DNA of 64,000 nucleotides. Source: Embleya sp045207785. Its GTDB lineage: Bacteria; Actinomycetota; Actinomycetes; Streptomycetales; Streptomycetaceae. The notes below the pieces were generated by a model. It saw only the letters and a program-made list of their open reading frames with translations. It ran no database searches and was not told where the DNA came from. The DNA is taken from the NCBI RefSeq assembly GCF_045207785.1, contig NZ_CP108777.1, positions 558,001 through 622,000 of the forward strand. The letters run 5' to 3'. Position numbers and translations under genes: made by a program. This document shows positions 1 through 7,435 of this stretch, piece after piece. Every line of letters starts with the position of its first letter. Positions within the stretch are counted from its first letter, which is position 1.

Positions 1-261
1 CGGACCCGACCCGCACTGGCCGAGAGCTTCACCCGCAACACGTTCATCGCCATGGTCGAATCCGCTCGGGAAGGCGCGCTCGCCGCCGGCCTCACCATCG
101 CGAGCGACTGGGACCGGGGCATCGCCGACCTGCACCGCACGGCCGACGACGGCGGAACCTTCCACTACACGTTCGCCAAGGCCGTCGCGATCCGGTCGCT
201 CGACGGCGCCACCGCGGTACGAGCCGCCGCGCGCGATCGGTGGGCCGACTCGTGTGGGTGA
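1..261 (+). CDS. C-terminal end of a probable SAM-dependent methyltransferase (partial)
   Basis: The reading frame is open from the first base of the window to a TGA at 259-261, giving 86 C-terminal residues of a protein that starts upstream. The tail pattern (GIADLHRT, then FHYTFAKAVA) resembles the C-terminus of class I SAM-dependent methyltransferases of Streptomyces. The SAM-binding domain itself lies outside the window, so the activity cannot be checked. Third codon positions are strongly G/C, which supports coding. A GTG-initiated small reading frame overlaps its end by 10 nt. The family name is an inference from the tail alone. Confidence 0.5.
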   Translation, partial: RTRPALAESFTRNTFIAMVESAREGALAAGLTIASDWDRGIADLHRTADDGGTFHYTFAKAVAIRSLDGATAVRAAARDRWADSCG

Positions 262-395
262 CCTTGCTCTGGCTGGGAGCGCTCGCACTGATCGCCCTGG
301 CGGGAGCCACCGGCCACGGCGTACACGACAGCCGCGACCCGAACTACGCCATGCGCTTGCCCCACCCACAACCCAAGCCACCGCCGAAGGCTTGA
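252..395 (+). CDS. Small predicted membrane protein (47 aa)
   Basis: A GTG-started frame overlaps the last 10 nt of the upstream methyltransferase gene and ends at TGA 393-395. It encodes one hydrophobic segment at about residues 3-20 (WVTLLWLGALALIALAGAT), then a short polar, proline-rich tail (HPQPKPPPK). A single-pass small membrane protein translated by coupling to the upstream gene is the simplest reading. No family is recognised. The main alternative is a chance open frame; the hydrophobic composition and the overlap argue mildly for a real gene. Confidence 0.35.
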   Translation: MWVTLLWLGALALIALAGATGHGVHDSRDPNYAMRLPHPQPKPPPKA

Positions 396-780
396 GCCCG
401 CGCCGTGCGACGGGTGGTTCGAGGATCACCCGGCGCAGGCGTACACGGTCGGCTGGAGGGCCCGCCGGCCCCAGGACCCGGCCGAGGATGTCGGTGCGGT
501 GCTTGGACGGGACGTGGTGGCTCGTGGACGACGAAGGCGGGCGCCGGCCCACAAACAACCGTCTGACCCGGCCACACCCGAATCACCCCTCGGATTACTG
601 GCGACCGCACGCACGACGGCGGCGAAGTCCCCACGCGGTGGGAGTGAGCCGTCCAGCCGGGCCGGGTCGGCGAGCACGACCTTGGCGGGGTCGGCGCCGA
701 GGCGTCCTCGGTGACCGTCGTCCGGGCGTGCCCCGGCATCCGTCCGACGCCATCTGCCGTCTCCCACATCCCCGCGGCGG
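396..780. other. Intergenic region with a possible decayed gene on the minus strand
   Basis: No intact gene is recognised in these 385 bases. On the minus strand a frame from about 770 down to 590 has good third-position G/C (for example ADPAKVVLADPARLDG). It then loses that bias, and a different minus frame below about 540 looks more coding-like. This is what a frameshifted relic would look like, but no family is identifiable and the signal is weak. Confidence 0.2.
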
Positions 781-1317
781 TCACAACCCCCGGAGCCGGT
801 GCAGCATGAGGAGCGCGGACACGGCGTTCGCGGATCGCACCTCGCCGCGCGCGATCATGTCCGGCACCTCCTTCAGCGGCACCCACTCGACCCGGTCCGA
901 CTCGAACGCGTCCTCGGGCTCGCCGAGGTGCTCGCCGCGGTCCGACCAGTAGACGTGGTGCACCGCGTCGGAGAGCCCGTTGGAGGGCTCGACGCTGAGC
1001 AGGTGTCGCAGTGGACCCGGGCGCCAGCCGGTCTCCTCGAGCATTTCGCGCGCCGCCGCATCCTCGACGGTCTCGCCTGCCTCGACCTCGACGACACCGG
1101 CGGCGAGTTCCCAGCCCCAGGTGTCGGTGATGAAGCGGTGCCGCCAGAGCAGGAGGACGCGGTCCTGGTCGTCGACGATCGTGGCGAGGGCTACAGGCCG
1201 CTGTCGGATCAGGTAGTGGTCGAGGTGGCGGCTGTCGGGGAGTTCGACGTCGGCGAGGCGGATCGTGAACCACTCGTTGGAGTACACGTCGGTCTCGCTG
1301 TGCTTGATCCACTGCAT
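781..1317 (-). CDS. NUDIX hydrolase (178 aa)
   Basis: Probably hydrolyses a nucleoside diphosphate linked to another group, of the ADP-sugar or ADP-ribose pyrophosphatase type; substrate unknown. The NUDIX box is clear around residues 74-98: a glutamate at 82, seven residues, then REMLEETGW (R90, E91, E94, E95, G97), which hold the catalytic metal. The stretch before it (GVVEVEAG) is two residues longer than the textbook box. The ATG at 1317 was chosen because GAGGAG lies about 7 nt upstream. It lies 31 nt downstream of the helix-turn-helix/TPR regulator gene on the same strand, so the two are probably one transcript. Length is normal for the family. Confidence 0.88.
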   Translation of the reverse strand: MQWIKHSETDVYSNEWFTIRLADVELPDSRHLDHYLIRQRPVALATIVDDQDRVLLLWRHRFITDTWGWELAAGVVEVEAGETVEDAAAREMLEETGWRPGPLRHLLSVEPSNGLSDAVHHVYWSDRGEHLGEPEDAFESDRVEWVPLKEVPDMIARGEVRSANAVSALLMLHRLRGL

Positions 1318-1348
1318 ATGCGTCTCCTCGCGGGCCGGATGGTGCCCG

Positions 1349-2686
1349 TCAGTAGGGCATCGCCAGGACAGTTTCGACCCTCTCGGCCACCTCGCGCACC
1401 GCAGGCACACCGGTGTGGGGTGCGAGCTTGCGATGCATGCCCTTGAGGCGATCGGTGAGGCGCCGGGACTCCATGCCCTGGGCTGCATCCAGGGTGGCCG
1501 ACGCCGATGCCACGGCTTGGTCGAGGTCATGGCAGGCCACCGCGACCGACGTCAGCGTGGCGAGGCGGTGGACCACGCCGCGGGCGTGGGTCTGCGCGTC
1601 GACCGCTTCCTCGGCGAATCGGAGCGCAGGACGGTGGTCGCCAAGGCTCAACAGGGCTTCGGCGGCCTGGGCTTCGACGAGGCCGGGCTGGACGTAGTTG
1701 GTTTCGGGGGGTTCGTCGGCGCGCCGGATCCGCCCGTACGCCTCCTCGGCGCGACCGAGGCTGTCGCGGGCTGCGGTGGGGTGTCGCATGCGCGCGAATG
1801 CCTTGGCCTGCATCGCGAACAGGTCTGCGGCCAGGGCCGGTGAGAGGTAGGGGCCGGCCGTGCGAAGGCCCGCTTCGGCGAAGGCGATGGCCTGCCGGTA
1901 GTCCTTCAGGTACATGGCCTGGTTGACGAGCAGGGCGACGACGTACCCGCCGAACGCGTGGTCGCCGGACGCCTTCGCCATGCGAAGGGCTTGGTGGAAG
2001 TAGCGTTGGGCGAGGCCCTGTTGGTCGGAGTCGTAGGAGCAGATGCCAGCCACCGCGACGAGGCCTCCGGCCGCGCGGAACAGCTCGCGGCCGACGCGGT
2101 CGGGGTAGCTGCCGCGGACGGCGGGGGTGACATTCTCAGCGAGGAACCGGATGACGCGCGGCCGGGCGGCGAGCCCGCCGACCTGCTGGTACATGCGCAC
2201 GTAGTGGCCGCGGGCGCCGCGCAGCATCTCCAGGTCCTCTGCGCCGACGCGGGCGGGTCCGCGGTGGGAGACGTCGAGGTCGTGGGGCGGGTTCTCCCAC
2301 TCCCATACCGGTGCGATGGCGGCCATGCCGGTGACGGCGGGCGTCTCCTGTGCTGTGGTCGACTGCCGGTGGTCCGATGCCCATAGGGCGGGGGCGCGCT
2401 CGACGAACACCGGCAGCGTCGTTCCGGAGGATCCGTCGGTGCGCGTGTCGAGGCCGATGTCGGGGGGTGTGATGTCGCGGCCGAGTCGTTCGCTGAGGAC
2501 GGCACACACCAGCTCGATGACACGGGCCCGCGGGCGTTGCCCTTTCAGCCACCTGCCGACGGACGTGTGGTCGTAGTGCAGAGCCAGGCCGGCGCGGGCG
2601 CCGAGGTAGTCGACGCGTTGCGCGAGCCCGGCACGGGACATGCCGGCGTCGTCGAGTGCGGCGGCAAGCAGGTGGTTCAGGCTCAT
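1349..2686 (-). CDS. Helix-turn-helix / TPR-type transcriptional regulator (445 aa)
   Basis: The N-terminal 80 residues form an XRE-like DNA-binding region (MSRAGLAQRVDYLG, then SVGRWLKGQRPRARV), followed by a variable linker. From about residue 150 to the end there are repeated helical hairpins typical of TPR domains, rich in Ala, Leu and Arg. The architecture matches cytoplasmic Streptomyces regulators that sense a small molecule or peptide through the TPR part. The ATG at 2686 has AAGGGGAC upstream. A 7-bp inverted repeat lies in the shared promoter region with the divergent 72-aa gene and could be its operator. Target and ligand are unknown. Confidence 0.75.
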   Translation of the reverse strand: MSLNHLLAAALDDAGMSRAGLAQRVDYLGARAGLALHYDHTSVGRWLKGQRPRARVIELVCAVLSERLGRDITPPDIGLDTRTDGSSGTTLPVFVERAPALWASDHRQSTTAQETPAVTGMAAIAPVWEWENPPHDLDVSHRGPARVGAEDLEMLRGARGHYVRMYQQVGGLAARPRVIRFLAENVTPAVRGSYPDRVGRELFRAAGGLVAVAGICSYDSDQQGLAQRYFHQALRMAKASGDHAFGGYVVALLVNQAMYLKDYRQAIAFAEAGLRTAGPYLSPALAADLFAMQAKAFARMRHPTAARDSLGRAEEAYGRIRRADEPPETNYVQPGLVEAQAAEALLSLGDHRPALRFAEEAVDAQTHARGVVHRLATLTSVAVACHDLDQAVASASATLDAAQGMESRRLTDRLKGMHRKLAPHTGVPAVREVAERVETVLAMPY

Positions 2687-2741
2687 GGGTCCCCTTGGTG
2701 TCGCAAGTCAAGCCCTTGTCGTCGAGCCTAACGATTCGCGG

Positions 2742-2758
2742 TTCACACCCCGTGTGAA
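2742..2758. promoter_or_regulatory. Palindrome TTCACAC-ccc-GTGTGAA in a divergent promoter
   Basis: Perfect 7-bp arms with a 3-bp spacer, about midway between the divergent regulator (start 2686) and the 72-aa gene (start 2854). A partly similar TTCTCACACCTG occurs about 30 bp further on. A binding site for the helix-turn-helix/TPR regulator is inferred from position and symmetry. Confidence 0.45.
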
Positions 2759-2853
2759 TCGGGCACATGCACGGCCGGTTCTCACACCTGTCGGGATGCT
2801 CGGCCGGGGCGCGAGTCTGTGAGGACAGACCAGCGAGAACGAGGGAGAGTTCA

Positions 2854-3072
2854 GTGAGCAGCGAGAATCCCCTGCGGGTCGACGTGGGCGCCTCCCAGAA
2901 CCTGGCTCGCCCGATCCGCGTGACGTTCGATGTCGGTCGTGATGGTGAGCGTCCGATGTACGACCTCGACCGCGACCAGACGAGGTTCCTGGTGCATCAA
3001 CTCCAGGTCGAGTTGGCGCGGACGACGAACACGATGCGTCCGACGATGCGTTCGTCGAACTCGGGCGGCTGA
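2854..3072 (+). CDS. Small conserved-type protein of unknown function (72 aa)
   Basis: The start is a GTG preceded by GAGGGAGAG about 6-13 nt upstream; the alternative ATG at 2767 lacks a comparable ribosome-binding site. The protein is soluble with no membrane segment. It has a short N-terminal polar part, a segment LARPIRVTFDV, and a helix-like stretch DLDRDQTRFLVHQLQVEL. It is divergent from the helix-turn-helix/TPR regulator and may be its target. No function can be assigned. Confidence 0.6.
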   Translation: MSSENPLRVDVGASQNLARPIRVTFDVGRDGERPMYDLDRDQTRFLVHQLQVELARTTNTMRPTMRSSNSGG

Positions 3073-3236
3073 AGCGTCCCCTGCCGCAGCCCGCGATCGA
3101 TCCGCGGGCGGCACCCCGGTCCGGCGGCGAGGTAGTGAACGCCGCCGGACCGACACCTCGCCCGGACGCCATTACACCGGCGCGGCCGGGCGAGGCTCCA
3201 CGACCACGCTCCGACACTCACGTCCTGGAGGACGTC

Positions 3237-3437
3237 ATGCCCGCATCCACCCCGCCGCCCGTCTGGCGGATCGGCGACCGCGTCGAGACCGCCGGCGGCA
3301 AGTACCGGGCGAAGGGCCTCGTCACGGCTGTCGACCTCGAGACGGGCGAGGTGCAGTTCTTCGACGGAGCGTCCACCCACAGCCGGTCCACGGGCGAGCT
3401 GATCGCGTGGACCGCCCAAAGCGCACGGCGGACGTAA
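3237..3437 (+). CDS. Small soluble protein of unknown function (66 aa)
   Basis: The ATG at 3237 is preceded by GGAGG 6 nt away, which decides the start over an in-frame upstream ATG at 3135. The sequence looks like a compact beta-rich domain: VWRIGDRVETAGGKYRAKG, then LVTAVDLETGEVQFFDG. Such a fold is reminiscent of small SH3-like or KOW-like barrels, but that is only an impression. It lies 164 nt downstream of the 72-aa gene and ends 25 nt from the convergent flavoprotein gene. Confidence 0.6.
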   Translation: MPASTPPPVWRIGDRVETAGGKYRAKGLVTAVDLETGEVQFFDGASTHSRSTGELIAWTAQSARRT

Positions 3438-3462
3438 CCACATCGCGGTGGGACGGCCGGCT

Positions 3463-3987
3463 TCACCCGATGCGTGGGAGCGCACTCGCGATGGTGGCCC
3501 AGTCCATCGGGTCGTCACCGCTGTGCGGCCGGCCGTCGGGGCCCAGGTGGATCGAGACTCCGCGGGCGTGCAGCGTCTCGATGCTGCCGGGGTATGCCGG
3601 GTGGGCGGCGAGAGTCTCCTTGAACCATGGCACGGCCACGGTCGGGAGGCCCGCCCCGAGGGCCTCGGCGAGGGTGCCCAGGGCGACGTTGTCGGAGATG
3701 CCCAGCGTCCACTTGTTGAGCGTGTTGAACGTGAGCGGACACGCGAGGAGTGCATCGGGCGTGGGGAAGGGCCGGTCCTCGCCCGGTCGGCGGTCGCGGG
3801 TGCGCGGGGTCCGACCGGCCACGACGGCGAGGGCGTCGAGGCCGTTCTCCAGCCAGCTGGCTGCCGCCGGGGTGAGGGTCAGGCAGGGATCCCATCCGCG
3901 GTCCCGCACCTCGGCGAGGAGCGTGGCGATGCCAAGAACGGGCGGCGCCGCGCCCGCGACGATGTACAACACGGGGGAGTCACTCAT
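3463..3987 (-). CDS. Flavoprotein of the CoaC/flavoprotein family (174 aa)
   Basis: The N-terminus LYIVAGAAPPV followed by LLAEVRDRGWDPCLTLTPAAASWL resembles the Rossmann-like FMN-binding fold of phosphopantothenoylcysteine decarboxylase-type flavoproteins. So does the central ACPLTFNTLNKWTLGISDNVALGTL, whose asparagines sit where such proteins bind flavin. Stand-alone members are common in Streptomyces and their reaction is usually unknown. The start MSDSP at 3987 was chosen by similarity to that N-terminus; an in-frame ATG lies four codons upstream. It is convergent with the 66-aa gene. Confidence 0.75.
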   Translation of the reverse strand: MSDSPVLYIVAGAAPPVLGIATLLAEVRDRGWDPCLTLTPAAASWLENGLDALAVVAGRTPRTRDRRPGEDRPFPTPDALLACPLTFNTLNKWTLGISDNVALGTLAEALGAGLPTVAVPWFKETLAAHPAYPGSIETLHARGVSIHLGPDGRPHSGDDPMDWATIASALPRIG

Positions 3988-4439
3988 GCGTTGGAGCATA
4001 GAAGGGCGCTGTGGGGCGGTTGCGCGCCTACCTATGTATTGCACACCCGCCACCGGTCGCCCGGCAGTACGAGATCCTCGGCTGTGACGGGGCCGGCCGT
4101 CGGCAGCGAGCAGTTCGAGCGAGACGATGAGCGGGCCCGCGCCGATGGCGACACGAAGGCCGGCACGCCGGCTCTTTTGGAGTGATGGCGCAACTCCCCC
4201 TGTCGCGGGTGTGGTTCGGTCTGCCGGCTGCGGAAGGGGGTTTGCCATTGGGTCCTTTCGAACGTCTGCTTCGCTCCGGGCGCCAACGAGTGATCGGGGA
4301 TGGGCCGTTCGGGTGATCTGCGACCGAATGGGTGGTTGTCGGCTCGGTCGACGATGGGACGCTGAGTGCCCGAGGGTGCGCGGTCCGTGACGGGGCCGGC
4401 CCTTTTCGTGGCAGGCCGATCGAGAGCTGGGGGAAGCCC
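3988..4439. promoter_or_regulatory. Intergenic region upstream of the quinoprotein-like operon
   Basis: About 450 bases between the flavoprotein start and the first gene of the operon at 4440. No gene is supported here. It must hold the promoter(s) of the operon, but no clear -35/-10 pair or strong inverted repeat was found by eye. Open frames across it are antisense or shadow frames. Confidence 0.4.
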
Positions 4440-5978
4440 GTGGGGTCGAGGGTCAACAGGCATCTGGGTTCCGTGCTGCCGGAGCTGTTCACGGCGCAAC
4501 CACCCGCCGCGGCCGCCCTTTCGGTGGCCGGTGGGCTGCCCGAGGAGTTGTCCGCCGAACCGTCGGGCGATGCGGCCGCGGCGGCCGGCCGGCCCGTCCT
4601 GCCGCCCGAGTTCAACTGGCGCGACTACACCGTCATGCTGCTGCACACGGCGGCCGAGATCGAGCACTCGCTCATGGTCCAGTATCTGTTCGCGGCGTAT
4701 TCGCTCGGCGGACCGAACGTCCCCACCGAACTGCGCGAGCCGGTGCGGCGATGGCAGGAGATCATCCTGGGCATCGCGAAGGAGGAGATGGGCCATCTCG
4801 TCACCGTGCAGAACCTGCTGACGGCTCTCGGCGCGCCCCTGAACCTCGACCGCGAGGACTATCCGTGGGGTTCGGCGTTCTATCCCTTCCCGCTCACCCT
4901 CCGACGTCTCGGCCTGGGCTCGCTGGCCACCTATATCTGCGCGGAGAGTCCGGCCGACTGGTCGGGCGACGAGGCCGACGAGATCAGGGAGTTGGCCACC
5001 CAGTCCGGCGACGGCACGCCGGTGAACCGGGTCGGCGCGCTCTACCGACGCCTGGACGCGATCCTGGCCGACCGGGACCGGATCCCCGACACCGCGTTCC
5101 AGGAGCGGACCCTGCCGTACCAGGCGTCCTGGGACGAGTGGGGCCGCGGCTACACCCGCGGCGAGCGCGGCCAGGACTCGGGCAACGTACCGGACGTCAG
5201 GTCGCCGAAACTGCTCATCCTCGGCGTATTCTCCCGCGACTCGGCCCGCAAGGCCCTGCACGACATCGGCGAGCAGGGCGAGGCGTTCGGGGTCGGGCCG
5301 TTCGGCTCCTTCTCGATGTTCCCCGAGTCGCAGGAGACCTCCCACTTCGAGCGCTTCCTGTCCGTCTACCGGGAGATGAAGGAACTCACCGGCGGGGACC
5401 CGTCGCAGGCGGTGCGCCCGGTGGCGGACAATCCCCGAACCGGCATGCAGCTCGACCAAGACGAGCCCGACACCGCGGCGATGACGGGAACTCGAACGAA
5501 CGTCATCACACATCCGGTGGCGGCGCTGTGGGGCCACCTGTTCAACCTGCGCTACCGCATGCTCCTGGTCGACCTGGCGCACGCCTTCCGGCTGACGGGT
5601 CCCCTCGACGACGGCACCACCCTCACCGCCCGCGGCACGCTCATCCACCGCGCCTTCGCCGAGATGTACAACCTGCGAGCCGTCGCCGGAAAGCTGGTCG
5701 CCCTCCCGCTGACCGAAGACGGCACGGACGGCACGAACGGCACGAACGGCGAGCACGCCGGACCGCCGTTCGAGATGCCGTACACGCTGGACCTCCCGGT
5801 CCACGAGTACGACCGATGGCTGCTACAGCGCGACCTCGTGGAGGCGTCGCAACTGCTCGTGGCCCAACTGCGGCACAGCGGCGCCGCCCCCGAAGACCCG
5901 TACCTCGTGGCGCTGGAGCAGACCGACGAGCTGGCGCTCGACCTGATCCAGGGCATCCTGTCGACCAACCGGGAGTGA
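4440..5978 (+). CDS. Ferritin-like domain protein, VioB/RebD-type (512 aa)
   Basis: Probable di-iron or related metalloprotein. The signature is a helix AAEIEHSLMVQYLF (Glu73, Glu75, His76), then IAKEEMGHLVTVQNLL (Glu115, Glu116, His119), and later SHFERFLSVYREM (His302, Glu304). These are typical of the ferritin-like domain found in iminophenylpyruvate dimer synthases, but the long N-terminal part of VioB/RebD is missing. The GTG at 4440 follows GGGGGAAG; in-frame upstream codons look non-coding. A short repeated DGT/NGT stretch lies near residue 430. It is the first gene of the five-gene operon and ends 2 nt before the LodA-like N-half. Its role, such as oxygen or metal chemistry for cofactor formation or substrate oxidation, is inferred from context only. 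Confidence 0.8.
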   Translation: MGSRVNRHLGSVLPELFTAQPPAAAALSVAGGLPEELSAEPSGDAAAAAGRPVLPPEFNWRDYTVMLLHTAAEIEHSLMVQYLFAAYSLGGPNVPTELREPVRRWQEIILGIAKEEMGHLVTVQNLLTALGAPLNLDREDYPWGSAFYPFPLTLRRLGLGSLATYICAESPADWSGDEADEIRELATQSGDGTPVNRVGALYRRLDAILADRDRIPDTAFQERTLPYQASWDEWGRGYTRGERGQDSGNVPDVRSPKLLILGVFSRDSARKALHDIGEQGEAFGVGPFGSFSMFPESQETSHFERFLSVYREMKELTGGDPSQAVRPVADNPRTGMQLDQDEPDTAAMTGTRTNVITHPVAALWGHLFNLRYRMLLVDLAHAFRLTGPLDDGTTLTARGTLIHRAFAEMYNLRAVAGKLVALPLTEDGTDGTNGTNGEHAGPPFEMPYTLDLPVHEYDRWLLQRDLVEASQLLVAQLRHSGAAPEDPYLVALEQTDELALDLIQGILSTNRE

Positions 5979-5980
5979 GC

Positions 5981-7435
5981 ATGGAGATCCGAGAACTGCG
6001 CATCCTGCCGCCGCTCGCCATCGGGCGCCTGGGTGCCGCCGCCTCGCCGATGGACAACTACACGATCTCGATCGATCCGCAACGCCCGCTCGCACCAAGG
6101 ACGTTGCGGCCCGCGCCGACCCTCGCGGTCGACCCGGCGACCCATGAGCTCGTCGACGCCGGCACGCCGGACACCCTGCGCTTCACCGAGAACGGCAGCG
6201 TGCGCCCGGTCGCGCCCTTCCTGGAGGTGTGGGCGCTCACCGACAACGGCCTGGAGCCGCTGACCCCCGCGCTGCTGAGCCAAAACGGCGACCTCGCCCC
6301 CGCGAACGTGCGCTGGCGGGTCCAGGTGGCCAACCACAAGATCTATCGGCGCACCGGGGACGCGAAGGACCGGATCGAGGCCGACACCGGCATCATCGCC
6401 CACCACGAACCCGTCTCCCTCGACGGCGAATGCGAACACTTCTGGCCGGGCAAGCTGCTGCCGCTGGGCCGGGTGCAGTACATCCGGCCGAACGTGCACC
6501 ACCCCGGGATCCGCTTGCGCTTCACCCCGGCGGGCGGCCACGTCTACGGGTCGGGCGAGACCCTGACCCCGACCCGGCCGGACGAGAACATCCGGGAGAT
6601 CCTCTACGACGCCCGCGCGGGCAGCTGGCAGGGCCACGTCGACCGGCCCGGCCCGCGACTGACCGTCCCCGCCGAGATCTACGCGGGCAAGCCCGCCCCG
6701 GACGGCAGTTGGGTCAGCCTCGGCTACCTCGACGACGAGTGCGACGGCCTGGTGTACGTGGAGCTGATCACGCCCGATCGCCACCTGTCGACCTACGCCC
6801 GCATCGGCGCGGGACCTCCGGCGTACGCACCCGACAGCTTCCCGATTCGCACCGTTGCCGACGAACTCGAGCAGGCCATGTTCGGCCCCAGGCCCGGGCC
6901 CGGCGAGGCGACCCTGGAGACGGCGGAGGAGATCGTCCGCCGGGCCGCCGAGTCGGTGCGCCTGATGAACACGGCCGTGATGAACGGGAACACGACGGAC
7001 GGCCGGATCGACGCGGCGAGCACGATGGTGCGTCAGGACACCGCCGACACCGGCCGGCTGTTCGAGCCGATCATGGCGCCGTCCCTGGTGGATCGCACCG
7101 CGCTGTTGCACCTGCACCAGAACGTGCTGACCGCACTGCGCAGCGGGACCGCGCCGTGGTTCGCGGACGTCCTGCGCGACCACGACGAGATCGGCGATCT
7201 CTCGGCCAAGGGACGCCGGAAGATGCCCGCGCTCATGCGCGGAGCGGACGGCAGGGCGCTGGCCCTGACCCGCCGTCAGGTGGCCCTCCTGCGCCAGATC
7301 GCGCAACGGGACATCTTCGCCGCCGACGAACCCCCGCCCACCGACGGCGACGCCGGGACCACCGAGGCCGACACCCACGCCGACGCCGGGACCGCCGAGG
7401 CCGACACCCACGCGCAGCACCAGGAGCAGGAATGA
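5981..7435 (+). CDS. LodA/GoxA-like quinoprotein, N-terminal half as a separate protein (484 aa)
   Basis: The first 450 residues follow the order of landmarks I know from LodA/GoxA-type CTQ-dependent amino acid oxidases. These are ILPPLAIGRLG at 8-18, VRWRVQVANHKIYRR at 110-124, FTPAGGHVYGSGET near 181-193, YLDDECDGLVYVEL at 249-262 and PPAYAPDSFPIRT at 279-291. At 414-446 comes MPALMRG...LALTRRQVALLRQIAQRDIF, which matches the point just before the CTQ-bearing part. There the protein stops, after a repetitive acidic linker. The missing C-terminal part is encoded by the next gene, which overlaps by 4 nt (ATGA). No signal peptide is seen, so it is probably cytosolic. The split is the odd feature; family assignment is by motif order, not by search. 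Confidence 0.75.
   Translation: MEIRELRILPPLAIGRLGAAASPMDNYTISIDPQRPLAPRTLRPAPTLAVDPATHELVDAGTPDTLRFTENGSVRPVAPFLEVWALTDNGLEPLTPALLSQNGDLAPANVRWRVQVANHKIYRRTGDAKDRIEADTGIIAHHEPVSLDGECEHFWPGKLLPLGRVQYIRPNVHHPGIRLRFTPAGGHVYGSGETLTPTRPDENIREILYDARAGSWQGHVDRPGPRLTVPAEIYAGKPAPDGSWVSLGYLDDECDGLVYVELITPDRHLSTYARIGAGPPAYAPDSFPIRTVADELEQAMFGPRPGPGEATLETAEEIVRRAAESVRLMNTAVMNGNTTDGRIDAASTMVRQDTADTGRLFEPIMAPSLVDRTALLHLHQNVLTALRSGTAPWFADVLRDHDEIGDLSAKGRRKMPALMRGADGRALALTRRQVALLRQIAQRDIFAADEPPPTDGDAGTTEADTHADAGTAEADTHAQHQEQE
7348..7413 (+). repeat. 33-bp tandem duplication in the linker of the LodA-like N-half
   Basis: Two adjacent 33-bp copies (7348-7380 and 7381-7413) differ at one base and encode DAGTTEADTHA and DAGTAEADTHA. 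They sit in the extreme C-terminal tail, immediately before the 4-nt overlap with the C-half gene, and so mark the point at which the ancestral single chain would have been divided. Confidence 0.9.

Noticed and set aside
344..1312. Long minus-strand frame across the NUDIX gene and upstream region
   Set aside because: The NUDIX box lies in a different minus frame with a good ribosome-binding site; this frame is Arg/Pro-rich noise.
4032..5804. A 590-codon antisense frame over the ferritin-like gene
   Set aside because: No motif and no start signal; the sense frame has a full metal-ligand pattern. Similar long antisense frames at 5552-7420, 45074-47143 and 9629-11155 were rejected for the same reason.
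4440..5978. Bisindole (violacein/rebeccamycin) biosynthesis from the VioB-like domain
   Set aside because: No VioA/RebO, VioE or RebP partners are present, and the long N-terminal portion of VioB is missing.
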